Assembly: GCA_002840685.1 (NCBI GenBank)
Contig: PHBU01000011.1
Location: forward strand, 62,001 to 126,000
DNA: 64,000 nucleotides
Direction of reading: 5' to 3'
DNA from: Chloroflexi bacterium HGW-Chloroflexi-6
Lineage (GTDB): Bacteria > Chloroflexota > Anaerolineae > Anaerolineales > Villigracilaceae
This document shows, in pieces, positions 53,569 to 62,549 of the stretch; position 1 is the first letter of the stretch, and each line of letters begins with the position of its first letter. Under the pieces are notes generated by a model. It was not told the DNA's origin. It did no database searches and saw nothing but the letters and a program-made list of their open reading frames with translations. The position numbers and the translations under genes were made by a program.

Positions 53569-53574
53569 TATAAT
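53569..53574 (+). promoter_or_regulatory. -10 box directly before the vanZ-like gene (leaderless candidate)
   Basis: TATAAT ends 6 nt before the ATG at 53581. No ribosome binding site is present. A TGAC-containing -35 region (ATGACG) lies about 18 nt upstream. Confidence 0.5.
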
Positions 53575-53580
53575 TCAGAG

Positions 53581-54051
53581 ATGCGCTTACCGTCAAAACA
53601 CCTTCACACCTGCCTGAGATGGATCCCGGCGATTTTCTTCGCAAGCCTGATCTTTATGTTCTCTGCCACGCCTGCCAAGCAAGTCGCAAAAACCTATGAC
53701 CAGCTCAATATCAACGTAACCCAGGCCGTCTCGCCAACCAACACCCAAACCCCTCTGTTTTCGAAAACCATCGACTGGCTAAAAGTGGGACACGTGATCG
53801 GCTACTTCTGTTTGGGCGCGGCTGTTCTATTTGCGCACTCGTCCCATTCGCGAGGGTCTGTTTTTAGCGCCCTGATGATCTCTTCACTCTATGCGATCAG
53901 CGATGAATTCCATCAAAATTTTATCCCCGGAAGGTCCGCTTCCAGTTGGGATGTTTTGCTGGATAGTCTAGCGGCCCTGGCGGGGATTGTGGTTTTGCGG
54001 CTGATTATCATGAAACTCAGACAACGAATAATGCAAGAATCGTCTGAATGA
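53581..54051 (+). CDS. VanZ-family membrane protein
   Basis: 156 residues with four hydrophobic segments. SDEFHQNFIPGRSASSWDVL and DSLAALAGIVVLRL match the VanZ-like family; the SDE...H..PGR part is the conserved core. VanZ gives low-level teicoplanin resistance, but most members have no known role. Start at 53581, just after TATAAT. Its stop is 1 nt from the convergent LysM gene, with no terminator between them. Confidence 0.85.
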   Translation: MRLPSKHLHTCLRWIPAIFFASLIFMFSATPAKQVAKTYDQLNINVTQAVSPTNTQTPLFSKTIDWLKVGHVIGYFCLGAAVLFAHSSHSRGSVFSALMISSLYAISDEFHQNFIPGRSASSWDVLLDSLAALAGIVVLRLIIMKLRQRIMQESSE

Positions 54052-54052
54052 T

Positions 54053-54919
54053 TTACTGAGTCGTGCGGGGAACCAGCACCCAACTGCCGTTGGTCAGCAC
54101 GTCGGTTTCCTGGAGATCGTTATACTTTGCTAACAAGGATACATCAACCTCAAATGTTTCTGCCAGAGTGCTGACAGACAGATCTTCTTCGGTAACCTGG
54201 TAAACTTCAAAACGCGGTAAATCACCGGCGTCCGGAGTATCAACGGGAATAACCACCAGCCAGTCCAGCCACAAGGGCAGGGGCATCACAAAGTTTACGG
54301 CCTGGATGGCCTCCGGCGTGGTGCCATAGCGGTCAGCCAGCGAAGTCAGGCTTTCGCCGCGCGCAACACGATGGATGAGCAAGCTCGGGTTTTTCCCGAT
54401 CAACGTTTCAAGGGATACAGGCGGAGTCAGTGAAGCCGTTTCGGTGGGCAGTAACTGCGTGGGGGTTGCAGTAAAAGAAAGCGTGGGGGTCGCCGCCGGC
54501 GGCGCAGATGCAACATCCGGGGTCTCGGCCTGAGCCAGCGGAGTGGCAATCTGCTCCACAACCGGCAGGGCGGTCGGCGCAGCAGGCAAAGCCAGAGATT
54601 CGCGGAAATTCCAACCCAAAAACAAAAACCCTGCCAGAAACAGCGCTCCCAAAATAATTAGAAACGCCGTGCGATACTTCTCCAACAAGGGTCGCATCGC
54701 TGGAACGGCTGGGCTTTGAATTACTTCCCGGCGCGCCGCAACTTCCGGTTTGTTAAAAATCGGACAGGTCTGGTACTCACCCACCAGGCAATACGACTGC
54801 TGGTGGGTGTCAAGAATAACATGCGGTGAACCAGTCCGATGGCAAAAATTACGCTCGGAAGGGAACAAGGCGGGCGTTTGCGGATCGTGCTGCAATCCCA
54901 GATAAGGGCAAATTTTCAT
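54053..54919 (-). CDS. Membrane protein with N-terminal Cys motif and two LysM-like domains
   Basis: 288 residues. The first ~55 residues carry four cysteines in a fixed pattern, CPYLGLQHDPQT...NFCHRTG...YCLVGEYQTCPIF, which probably bind a metal in the cytoplasm. One TM helix lies at about 86-106. A Pro/Thr-rich stalk follows, then a LysM domain (IHRVARGESLTSLADRYGTT) and a second, weaker one (YQVTEEDLSVSTLAETFEVD). It should attach to peptidoglycan outside. It is the last gene of the glycan operon, 9 nt after the tyrosine autokinase. Confidence 0.78.
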   Translation of the reverse strand: MKICPYLGLQHDPQTPALFPSERNFCHRTGSPHVILDTHQQSYCLVGEYQTCPIFNKPEVAARREVIQSPAVPAMRPLLEKYRTAFLIILGALFLAGFLFLGWNFRESLALPAAPTALPVVEQIATPLAQAETPDVASAPPAATPTLSFTATPTQLLPTETASLTPPVSLETLIGKNPSLLIHRVARGESLTSLADRYGTTPEAIQAVNFVMPLPLWLDWLVVIPVDTPDAGDLPRFEVYQVTEEDLSVSTLAETFEVDVSLLAKYNDLQETDVLTNGSWVLVPRTTQ

Positions 54920-54928
54920 AATGGATCT

Positions 54929-56890
54929 TTACTGTTTTTCCTGTTCTTGAGCAGGCGCTTCGCCAGGGGCTTTCTTGGCGCGCCCAAACCAGGAAGTCAT
55001 CTTGCTCTTGCCGTTGCCATTTCCATTCCCGCGATAAGCGCGCTGATTGCTGGACGAACCTTCATCGTAGTAATTGTGATAACTGTATTCGCCCTTGTAA
55101 TAGCCAGAATAATGGCGGTAGCCGCCATAGTAATTGGGACGGTTACGCGGAATACGATTGAGTACTACGCCCAGAATGTTTGCCCCTGCGCGTTTCATCT
55201 GTTCCAGGGTGGTCATGGCAGCATCCAGGGGTGTCTTGCCCGGCCGGATCACCAGCACGACACCGTCAGCGCGCGCAGCCAGGATGGAGGCATCCGCCAC
55301 CAGGAAAGGGGGGGCATCCACAATCACCATGTCAAACAATTTATTGGCCGATTCGAGAATGGCAGCCATGCGCTCCGAGGCCAGCAAGTCCGCCGGGTTC
55401 GGCGGAACGCCGCCGCTGGTGATCACGCTCAGGTTGCTATCCTGCCAGGCATGGGCAACATCCCCAATCGCAATTGAATCACGAAACAGGTTGCTCAACC
55501 CAACCCGGTTGTTCAAGCCAAGGTGATGGTGCACACGCGGACGGCGCAAATCCGCATCAATTAATAAAACCCGTTTGCCGCCCTGAGCAATCGTCACCGC
55601 CAGGTTGGTGGCCACAGTTGTTTTTCCCTCACCAGGATGGGCGCTGACCACCAGCAAGGTTTTGATGGGTTTGTCGACGCTGGCAAACTCCAGGTTAGTG
55701 CGCAACGTGCGGAAGGCCTCCGCCGCCGGAGAACGCGGATTCTCGGAAACATAAGCTTTGTCCTGATCGTGTTCCAGTTCTGCAATATAACCAATCACCG
55801 GCAATCCGAGCGCTTCAACAGCCTGGTCCGCCGAACGGATGGTATCGTCCAGGTATTCGATCAGAAAAACAATCGCAGCCGCCAGCATCAATCCCACCGC
55901 CGCGCCCAATCCCGCAGTGCTCAACGGCTGAGGCCGGATCGGGCTGGAGGGAACCTGAGCAAGATCAATGGCAACAATGTTGGAGGTGCTGCTCAATCGC
56001 GCCAGGCGAATGCTCTCATAACTGCTCAGCAGGTTGGCGCGGATCTGGCGATAAAGGGCCAGGGTGGATTGCATTTGTTCCTGCTCTGTATCTGCTTCCC
56101 CCACGGCGCGGTTTTGCCCCAAGACCACCAGATTGGTATAAATCTGCTGGTAGAGATCATACGTGGATTGCAATTGGCGCAGACGCAGTGTGCCTTCGTT
56201 GATCTGGGAGCGGGTTTCAGGCGAAGGGGTCGGCGTGGACAGGGAATTTGGCAAACGCCCCGGCGATTTGACCAGGTCCAGCTCGTTTTGCAAGGCCAGA
56301 ATCTCACCCTGCAAACGTTCAATTTCAGTCTGGGTCTTGGCAATCGCCTCCTGTGCTTCAGCGCTGGAGACAGCTTCAGAACGGGTTTTCAACGTTTCAA
56401 TCTGGGCATCGACCTGTTCGATCTGGGCCTCCAGGCTTTGCTCCGAGGTGGCAAATCGCTCAAATTGCATCTGCACGTTACGCGCAATAAAAACATCCAC
56501 CAGGGTATTTGCGATCAAAGCGGTACGTTCCGGGTCGGTATCTTCAACGGTAATATCAATCAGTTGGGTGCCCTGGACAATCTGGACCTGCACCTGGTCA
56601 GGTGACACCGAACCGCCAATCCGCTCGGCGACCATATCGACAATCGAGTGACTTTTGAGGGTTTGAACGTAGGTTTGGGCCAGCTGATTTTCGATATAGA
56701 AATTCGAGTAGGCATCAGTGCCCGCGCCGCCCACCCGCGAAGCGCTCACAACCTGGACGCGGGTCGTGGTCTGGTAAACCGGTTCCTGTAAGGAACTAAA
56801 AATGTAAGCTCCGCCGCCGCCCAATAGCAGGCCAAGAATTAACAGCCAGGCCCAGCGCTGCGCAATCATATAATAATGTTTAATTTCCAT
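54929..56890 (-). CDS. Polysaccharide co-polymerase / tyrosine autokinase (Wzc-like)
   Basis: 653 residues. Wzz-type chain-length domain between two TM helices (about 15-37 and 320-345) with a long coiled coil between. The cytoplasmic BY-kinase has Walker A SAHPGEGKTTVATNLA, A' VLLIDADLRRPRV and Walker B MVIVDAPPFLVAD. The C-terminus has a Tyr cluster (NYYGGYRHYSGYYKGEYSYH), the usual autophosphorylation tail. It controls chain length and export of a surface polysaccharide. Fused single-chain form, as in proteobacterial Wzc, though the split form is common in Gram-positives. Confidence 0.92.
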   Translation of the reverse strand: MEIKHYYMIAQRWAWLLILGLLLGGGGAYIFSSLQEPVYQTTTRVQVVSASRVGGAGTDAYSNFYIENQLAQTYVQTLKSHSIVDMVAERIGGSVSPDQVQVQIVQGTQLIDITVEDTDPERTALIANTLVDVFIARNVQMQFERFATSEQSLEAQIEQVDAQIETLKTRSEAVSSAEAQEAIAKTQTEIERLQGEILALQNELDLVKSPGRLPNSLSTPTPSPETRSQINEGTLRLRQLQSTYDLYQQIYTNLVVLGQNRAVGEADTEQEQMQSTLALYRQIRANLLSSYESIRLARLSSTSNIVAIDLAQVPSSPIRPQPLSTAGLGAAVGLMLAAAIVFLIEYLDDTIRSADQAVEALGLPVIGYIAELEHDQDKAYVSENPRSPAAEAFRTLRTNLEFASVDKPIKTLLVVSAHPGEGKTTVATNLAVTIAQGGKRVLLIDADLRRPRVHHHLGLNNRVGLSNLFRDSIAIGDVAHAWQDSNLSVITSGGVPPNPADLLASERMAAILESANKLFDMVIVDAPPFLVADASILAARADGVVLVIRPGKTPLDAAMTTLEQMKRAGANILGVVLNRIPRNRPNYYGGYRHYSGYYKGEYSYHNYYDEGSSSNQRAYRGNGNGNGKSKMTSWFGRAKKAPGEAPAQEQEKQ

Positions 56891-56926
56891 AAATAAAGTT
56901 CCTCTGGGCTTTCCCGATCAATTGAG

Positions 56927-58069
56927 TCAGCGCACCCTTAAAATTTCAGAAATTGATTGAACAACCTCGCGGACATCATCCTGGGTCATACGAGAATAAA
57001 GCGGTAGGGTGACCTCGCGGGATGAAACTGCGCGGGTAACCGGCAGACCGTCCAGACCGCCAGCTGTGGCGCGGTAAGCTGTGAATTCAGGAATGGGGGG
57101 GTAATGAATACTGGTCTGAATTCCCCGCGTCTTCATAGCATCCATAAAGTCCGGGCGATGACTACCTTCCGGCAATAAGACAGGCATTATATGACAGGCT
57201 GGGGCTCCCGGATGATCCGCAAACGGAACTCCTACCTGGGGAGCCAACTCTGCCAGCAATTCATGATAGGCTGCAGTCAGTTCGCGGCGACGCTGGTTGT
57301 TGGCATCCAGTTTGGCAAGCTGCACCAACCCCAAGGCTGAAAGCATCTCGCTCGGACGGTAATTATAACCCAAATCGGTTACGTCATAACTCCAGGCGTG
57401 GCCGCGGTGACGATCCCAGGTCAGGGTGGTCATGCCGTGCGAACGCAAGCGGCGCAAGTAGGCGGCAATCTCGTCATCGTCGGTGGTCAACATGCCACCT
57501 TCGCCAGTCGCCAGGTTTTTATTCGAAAAAAAGCTAAAAGCCGCCACCTGACCCCAGGAACCAGCCCGGGAACCATCCAGCGCTGCGCCGGGAGCATGGG
57601 CAGCGTCTTCGATCAGTTTCAGGTGATATTTATTCGCCAAAGCCCGGAAGGCTGGCATGTCGCAGGCATAACCGCCATAGTGCATCAGGATGATGGCACG
57701 GGTACGAGGCGTGATGAGCGATTCAACGGATTCAGGCGAAAGGGTCAGATCCTTCTCGCTGGTTACATCCGCAAAAATCGGGGTAGCGCCCACATAGCGC
57801 ACACAGGCTGCGGTGGCCACAAAAGTCAGAGCCGGAACGATAACTTCATCTCCCGGTTCGATCCCAATCCCCAGGCAGGCCAGGTGCAGCGCCACTGTCC
57901 CGTTGGCAACCGCCACGGCATGTTTGACGCCGCAAGACTCAGCAAAAGCCTGCTCGAAGCGCTGGGTGACCTCGCCCATCGTCAGCCAGCGGCTGCGCAG
58001 CACATCCAGCACTGCATTTTCTTCTTCGGGGCCATAATCCAGGTCAAACAGGGGAATTCGCCAGGTCAT
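56927..58069 (-). CDS. DegT/DnrJ/EryC1/StrS-family sugar aminotransferase
   Basis: 380 residues, PLP-dependent. LIEDAAHAPGAALDGSRAGS is the PLP region, and SFFSNKNLATGEGGML holds the Schiff-base Lys. MTWRIPLFDLDYGPEEENAV and the tail TSIHYPPIPEFTAYRA match the family. It should add an amino group to a keto-sugar nucleotide, and could be the partner of the LegB-type dehydratase two genes upstream (a LegC-like step). Overlaps the nucleotidyltransferase gene by 4 nt (ATGA). Confidence 0.9.
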   Translation of the reverse strand: MTWRIPLFDLDYGPEEENAVLDVLRSRWLTMGEVTQRFEQAFAESCGVKHAVAVANGTVALHLACLGIGIEPGDEVIVPALTFVATAACVRYVGATPIFADVTSEKDLTLSPESVESLITPRTRAIILMHYGGYACDMPAFRALANKYHLKLIEDAAHAPGAALDGSRAGSWGQVAAFSFFSNKNLATGEGGMLTTDDDEIAAYLRRLRSHGMTTLTWDRHRGHAWSYDVTDLGYNYRPSEMLSALGLVQLAKLDANNQRRRELTAAYHELLAELAPQVGVPFADHPGAPACHIMPVLLPEGSHRPDFMDAMKTRGIQTSIHYPPIPEFTAYRATAGGLDGLPVTRAVSSREVTLPLYSRMTQDDVREVVQSISEILRVR

Positions 58070-58779
58070 AGCTCTTCTCCTAAAAATTGGGCGCGCATCG
58101 TTTCAAAATCCAGAATGGCCTGTTCGTAATCATCCGGGCGGCCCAGATCTTGCCAGTAACCGTTAAAAGGATAGCCAACCACCTTTTCGCCATTTTCCAG
58201 TAGGCGCAAGATCAGGCTCGGGAAATCAAAATACAGGCCGCACGGGATAAATTCCAGCGCGCGCGGCTCAAAAACATAAATCCCCATGCTGACCTGGAAG
58301 TTGTAAGTGGGTTTCTCGATATAGCCGCTGATCTGATGGCCGCCATTCAATTGCAAAACACCCAGGTCGATCTTGATCTGGCGATTGTACATGGCAATCG
58401 TCACCAGAGCGCCCGACTGACGATGGAAAGACAACAAGTCAGCAAAATCGAGCGTGGTCAGCACATCCCCATTCATCACCAGGAAGGTTTGGTCGAGGCC
58501 CTCGATCAGAGGCAGCGGCCCGGCCGTGCCGAGCGGCTGGTCTTCGTAACTGTAACGGATGTTCAGGCCAAGGTACTCACCCTCTTGAAAAAAAGCCCGC
58601 AGCAGGCTGGCCATGTGGCCGACCGAAAGAACGATCTCGTCCACCCCGGCCCGGCGCACCTGGCGCAGCAAAACCTCCAGGATGGGCATATCGCCAATCG
58701 GCATCAGTGGTTTTGGGATGACTTTCGTATACGGGGCAAGCCGGCTGCCTTTGCCGCCCGCCAAAATAACTGCTTTCAT
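58066..58779 (-). CDS. Sugar-1-phosphate nucleotidyltransferase
   Basis: 237 residues. VILAGGKGSRLAPYTKVIPK PLMPIGD is the nucleotide-binding start; LVMNGDVLTTLDFADLL is the metal site; GTAGPLPLIEG and FNGYWQDLGRPDDYEQA are also typical. Resembles PtmE/HddC-type guanylyltransferases of the GDP-linked legionaminic acid or heptose routes as much as glucose-1-phosphate thymidylyltransferases; the nucleotide cannot be fixed by sequence. It precedes the aminotransferase in the same operon. Confidence 0.85.
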   Translation of the reverse strand: MKAVILAGGKGSRLAPYTKVIPKPLMPIGDMPILEVLLRQVRRAGVDEIVLSVGHMASLLRAFFQEGEYLGLNIRYSYEDQPLGTAGPLPLIEGLDQTFLVMNGDVLTTLDFADLLSFHRQSGALVTIAMYNRQIKIDLGVLQLNGGHQISGYIEKPTYNFQVSMGIYVFEPRALEFIPCGLYFDFPSLILRLLENGEKVVGYPFNGYWQDLGRPDDYEQAILDFETMRAQFLGEEL

Positions 58780-58863
58780 GAATTCTCTCTAATGAAATGA
58801 TTAAGTGAGGTTCAAATGGGCTGAAGCGATGTTCTCTCGCCCGTAGCAAAACCTGTGCTTGCG

Positions 58864-58901
58864 GGTCTCGATACGCCGGAAAAAGCGCCGGCTACTCGAC
58901 C
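58864..58901. repeat. Dispersed imperfect palindrome
   Basis: GGTCTCGATACGCCGG and CCGGCTACTCGACC face each other around GAAAAAGCG. A frequent intergenic repeat type. The 160-nt gap around it has no gene; a promoter for the nucleotidyltransferase was not identified. Confidence 0.5.
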
Positions 58902-58939
58902 CTCGGTTTTTTCAACTGAAACGAATCGCACACCTATGA

Positions 58940-59935
58940 TTATACGACGTAACGATCGGTGATGTAACGGGACAAATTCTCCCGGATCCATTCAAATGTG
59001 CGGCGCAGCCCTTCTTCAATACCCACCTGCGGACTCCAGCCCAGGGTTTCAAGCGCCAGGCGGTTATCAGAGATCAGGCGCTGGACCTCGCTCTTCTCCG
59101 GGCGCAAGCGCTGGTTTTCGATCACGATCTCCGCCGGATGATCGAGCATGGCGATGATCTGTTCCGCCAGGTCGCCAATCCGCACATCGCTGCCGGTGCC
59201 CAGGTTGATGGTCTGCCCTTCCACACCGGGGGCAGCGGCCACCTTCAGAAAGCCGGCCACGGTGTCGCTGACGTAAGTAAAATCGCGGCGCGTATCCAGG
59301 TTGCCCAGGCGGATGGTGCTGCCCGTCAAGGCCTGGGTGATCATGGTTGGGATGACAGCCCGGGCCGATTGGCGCGGACCGAAGGTGTTGAAAGGCCGCA
59401 ACGTGACCACCGGCAGGTTATACGAGCAGTAAAAACTCTCTGCAAGCTTGTCCGCGCCGATCTTGCTGGCCGAATAAGGCGATTGGCCCTGCAAGGGATG
59501 CCCCTCGTCAATCGGGACGCGCAGGGCCGAGCCATAGACCTCGCTCGAAGAAGTGTGCACCAGGCGTTCCACCCCCAGATCGCGGGCCGCCAAAAGAACA
59601 TTGAGTGTGCCGATGATATTGCTCTCGACCACCTCGACCGGATGCAGGTACGAATACGGGATGGCGATCAAGGCCCCAAGGTGGAAAACGTGGCTGACGC
59701 CTGTAACCGCCTGCCGGACGGCATCCGCATCGCGCAGGTCGCCGGTGACCAGTTCAAGCGCTTCAAAATCCTGACGTTTAAGCAGCGCTAACAAACCCGG
59801 GTCATTGCGGGCATTGTAACGAATAAAAGCCCGCACCTGGGCGCCGCCGTGCAGCAAGGTTTCAACCAGGTGACTGCCGATAAACCCGCCCGCACCCGTT
59901 ACCAGGACGCGCTTGCCAGACCAAAATTCACTCAT
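58940..59935 (-). CDS. legB: LegB-type NAD-dependent nucleotide-sugar 4,6-dehydratase
   Basis: 331 residues. VLVTGAGGFIGSHLVETLL, VFHLGALIAIPYSYLHPVEV, SSSEVYGSALRVPIDEGHPL, QGQSPYSASKIGADKLAESF and RPFNTFGPRQSARAVIPTMI follow the pattern of LegB (retaining UDP/GDP-GlcNAc 4,6-dehydratase) closely, including RRDFTYVSDTV. It should be the first step of legionaminic-acid-like synthesis or of bacillosamine-type sugars. Start overlaps the stop of the phosphoglycosyl transferase gene by 4 nt (ATGA). Confidence 0.85.
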   Translation of the reverse strand: MSEFWSGKRVLVTGAGGFIGSHLVETLLHGGAQVRAFIRYNARNDPGLLALLKRQDFEALELVTGDLRDADAVRQAVTGVSHVFHLGALIAIPYSYLHPVEVVESNIIGTLNVLLAARDLGVERLVHTSSSEVYGSALRVPIDEGHPLQGQSPYSASKIGADKLAESFYCSYNLPVVTLRPFNTFGPRQSARAVIPTMITQALTGSTIRLGNLDTRRDFTYVSDTVAGFLKVAAAPGVEGQTINLGTGSDVRIGDLAEQIIAMLDHPAEIVIENQRLRPEKSEVQRLISDNRLALETLGWSPQVGIEEGLRRTFEWIRENLSRYITDRYVV

Positions 59936-61434
59936 TCATCTTTCCTTCCATTAACAGGCGCAAAATGCGCCTGAAAACTTTGCAAAATATCCGACAAAAT
60001 CACCAGGCGCGCCTCGGTCTGGCGACAGGTGGCCAGGATGCGTTCGCGGTCCCCCGTCTGAATCCGGTCGATCGCGTATACCACCAATCCAATATCTTCA
60101 CGCTCAACCAGGGCCGGCAGGTCTGCGGTCGTGCCAAGTACCGGCACCCCGTCGTAGCGCATGCCCTGCTTGGATGGGTCATCATCCACATAGCCGTACA
60201 CCGTAAAAAGGCGTTTGAAATCCGAACGGCGCAAGAGCCAGGTAATGATCTCGCCCCCCGCGCCTGCCCCGATCACGAGCACGCGTTCACCCGTGCCGAA
60301 GCCTGCGCCCCGCAAACCTACCCAGCGGGTGGCCAATCCGGTCAACAAACGCAAGCGATAACGGGCAATCACAAATGCCACTGAAACGACGGCTCCGGCA
60401 GCAATAATATAACCGTTCGGAACGGTAAATTCCGAGATAAACATATCCACCAGCATGCTGGCGATAACCACAAACCCGGCAGATAGAAAAATCCCAACCA
60501 CATCTTCCGGGGCTGCACGCGACCACTCAACGCGCTTCAAGCCCAGTAAGGTATTAAATAAACTAAAAAGCGCAGCCATGCCCAGGCCGATCCAGATCGC
60601 CCAGTTCCAACCGATATCGAGCGGTTCAAACATACGCCAAACCAGACCAACCGCGCCCATCCCAAAAAGGGCAAGCACAAAATCGATCACGGTCCAATTC
60701 ATATAAGGGCGCACCAGGCGCGTGAACGGCCCGCCAAACAACTGACCTTCGCTCTTTGGGCGACGCGCCGCGCGCGGCACGAGCACGATCAGGGTCCAAA
60801 AGATGGCATCCAGATCTGTCATCAGGTTGTGATGGCGGACGTACAGCCGATCCAGGCGCAGTTTGTCCGGGGCTATTTTCTCCAGATAATCGCCCATCAG
60901 GTTATCGCGCGAGAGCTGTTTTTCTTCATCGTGATAAGAGATGCTGGCCGGGCTGGTAATACCGGGCCGCACCGAAAGGATCTCGCGCCGGGCATCTTCG
61001 GGCCATTGGGCGGCAAACTCCGGGTCTTCGGGCCGCGGCCCAACCAGGCTCATCTCACCGACCAGCACGTTCCACAATTGCGGAAGTTCGTTGAGTTTAG
61101 TGTTGCGCAATAATTTCCCCAACGGGGTAATACGCGCATCACCAGCCGCAGTCACTTTCGGCCCGACATAGCTGGCGGCTTCCTCGTGCATGGTGCGGAA
61201 CTTGAGAATGTTGAAAACCCGGCCCCCCAGCCCCATACGTGGCCCACGGAAGAAAACCGGCCCCGGCGAATCACGCTTGATGATGATCGCCACCCCCAGG
61301 AACAACGGCCAAAGCAACAGCAGGCCCAGGGCCGACCCGCACAAATCCATGGCGCGTTTGGCGAAGCGGGTATACCAGGCGCGTTGCATAGGCAAGACAA
61401 ACGGTAATGGTTCTTTTAAAGTATCGCTGATCAT
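59932..61434 (-). CDS. Phosphoglycosyl transferase with reversed domain order
   Basis: 500 residues. The N-terminal ~230 form a bacterial sugar transferase catalytic domain: [20 protein letters not shown] (re-entrant membrane helix), [49 protein letters not shown]. It transfers a sugar-phosphate to undecaprenyl phosphate, the first step of glycan assembly. After it come about four TM helices ([20 protein letters not shown] onwards) and a Rossmann-like domain ([33 protein letters not shown]) of the CoA_binding_3 type. In WcaJ/WbaP-type enzymes the order is TM-Rossmann-catalytic; here it is catalytic-TM-Rossmann. Start given by the frame; the homology begins near residue 17. Confidence 0.82.
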   Translation of the reverse strand: MISDTLKEPLPFVLPMQRAWYTRFAKRAMDLCGSALGLLLLWPLFLGVAIIIKRDSPGPVFFRGPRMGLGGRVFNILKFRTMHEEAASYVGPKVTAAGDARITPLGKLLRNTKLNELPQLWNVLVGEMSLVGPRPEDPEFAAQWPEDARREILSVRPGITSPASISYHDEEKQLSRDNLMGDYLEKIAPDKLRLDRLYVRHHNLMTDLDAIFWTLIVLVPRAARRPKSEGQLFGGPFTRLVRPYMNWTVIDFVLALFGMGAVGLVWRMFEPLDIGWNWAIWIGLGMAALFSLFNTLLGLKRVEWSRAAPEDVVGIFLSAGFVVIASMLVDMFISEFTVPNGYIIAAGAVVSVAFVIARYRLRLLTGLATRWVGLRGAGFGTGERVLVIGAGAGGEIITWLLRRSDFKRLFTVYGYVDDDPSKQGMRYDGVPVLGTTADLPALVEREDIGLVVYAIDRIQTGDRERILATCRQTEARLVILSDILQSFQAHFAPVNGRKDE

Positions 61435-61520
61435 CTTGGTTTCCCCTTTTTGTGAAGGTTTTTTTCAGTATTCAGTTGGTGAATAGTGACCGATTAGCGC
61501 AAATTAAAAACCTAAGATCT

Positions 61521-62546
61521 TCAATTTTTCCAAACAGGCGTTTTACCCTTTTTGTCACCCCAGCGGTTCCAAAACTTGACCAGCCCAATCAAGAAACCTA
61601 CTCCGTAACTGAGATGAAGAATGGCAAAGATTAGTGGAAGCAAGGGAAGATATTTCCAGCCGCGCTTGGCTGCGGTATAAATGGATGCAAGAAGATTAGC
61701 AAGAAGATAAGAACCTGGTACAACAAGCGCTAAGGAACAAATAACAGGGTGAAAAGCCAGAAGAATAGAAATTAACAAGCCCAGAACAAAAGTAGGGGGC
61801 GCAAACTGGCGCAGGCTCATCTGACGGGGGTGTTTTTGCAGAACACGCACTTTCCAAAAACCATATTGATAGTACTGCTTCCACAGGCTGCCGGGAGCGC
61901 TGCGCACCGTATATTCCGATTTGATATCGGGGTTGAGCAAAATCTTCCCACCCGCTGCCCGCAGGCGATAATTGAACTCGTCATCCTGGTCTCGAACCAG
62001 TTCTTCATCAAATAATCCGATCTTCTCAAAAACCTGCCGCGGCCAGGCCCCCATGTACACAGTATCCACCCATTCTTCTTTTTCCGAAAAGTGAAACCGT
62101 CCCCCGCCAATCCCAAAGGATGTGCTGGTAGCCAGAGCAACCGCTTCACCAAAAAGATTTGTGCCGATGGCGCTCATCCGCCCCCCGACATTATCAGCTT
62201 TGGTACGCTGTAAACTCTCAACACACTGGCGCACATAATCAGGCGCAATCAAAGTATGCCCGTCCACACGGAGGATAATATCACCTTTGGCCTCGCGCAA
62301 AGCGATGTTGATACCAGTCGGAACAATTCTGCCGGGATTATCCAAAACCTGAATTTTCAGTTGCGGGTGAAGAATTGCAAAACGATTTATTATCGCGCGG
62401 GTATTATCGCTGGAAATCCCATCTGCAATCAGGATTTCCATTCGTTCAAAAGGATAATCCTGAAACAAAATAGATTCCAAGCAACACTCAATGGATGTGG
62501 ATTCGTTGCGGATAGGAAGAATGATAGAAATGTTAGAATACGACAT
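61521..62546 (-). CDS. Glycosyltransferase family 2 with C-terminal membrane helices
   Basis: 341 residues. GT2 features are NISIILPIRNESTSIECCLE, ILIADGISSDNTRAII, GDIILRVDGHTLIAPDYVR (DxD/DGH variant) and the acceptor motif VRDQDDEFNYRLRAAGGKIL. Two or three TM helices lie at 255-325. It probably adds a sugar to the lipid-linked chain on the cytoplasmic face. 3 nt separate it from the upstream ligase gene. Confidence 0.88.
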   Translation of the reverse strand: MSYSNISIILPIRNESTSIECCLESILFQDYPFERMEILIADGISSDNTRAIINRFAILHPQLKIQVLDNPGRIVPTGINIALREAKGDIILRVDGHTLIAPDYVRQCVESLQRTKADNVGGRMSAIGTNLFGEAVALATSTSFGIGGGRFHFSEKEEWVDTVYMGAWPRQVFEKIGLFDEELVRDQDDEFNYRLRAAGGKILLNPDIKSEYTVRSAPGSLWKQYYQYGFWKVRVLQKHPRQMSLRQFAPPTFVLGLLISILLAFHPVICSLALVVPGSYLLANLLASIYTAAKRGWKYLPLLPLIFAILHLSYGVGFLIGLVKFWNRWGDKKGKTPVWKN

Positions 62547-62549
62547 AAA

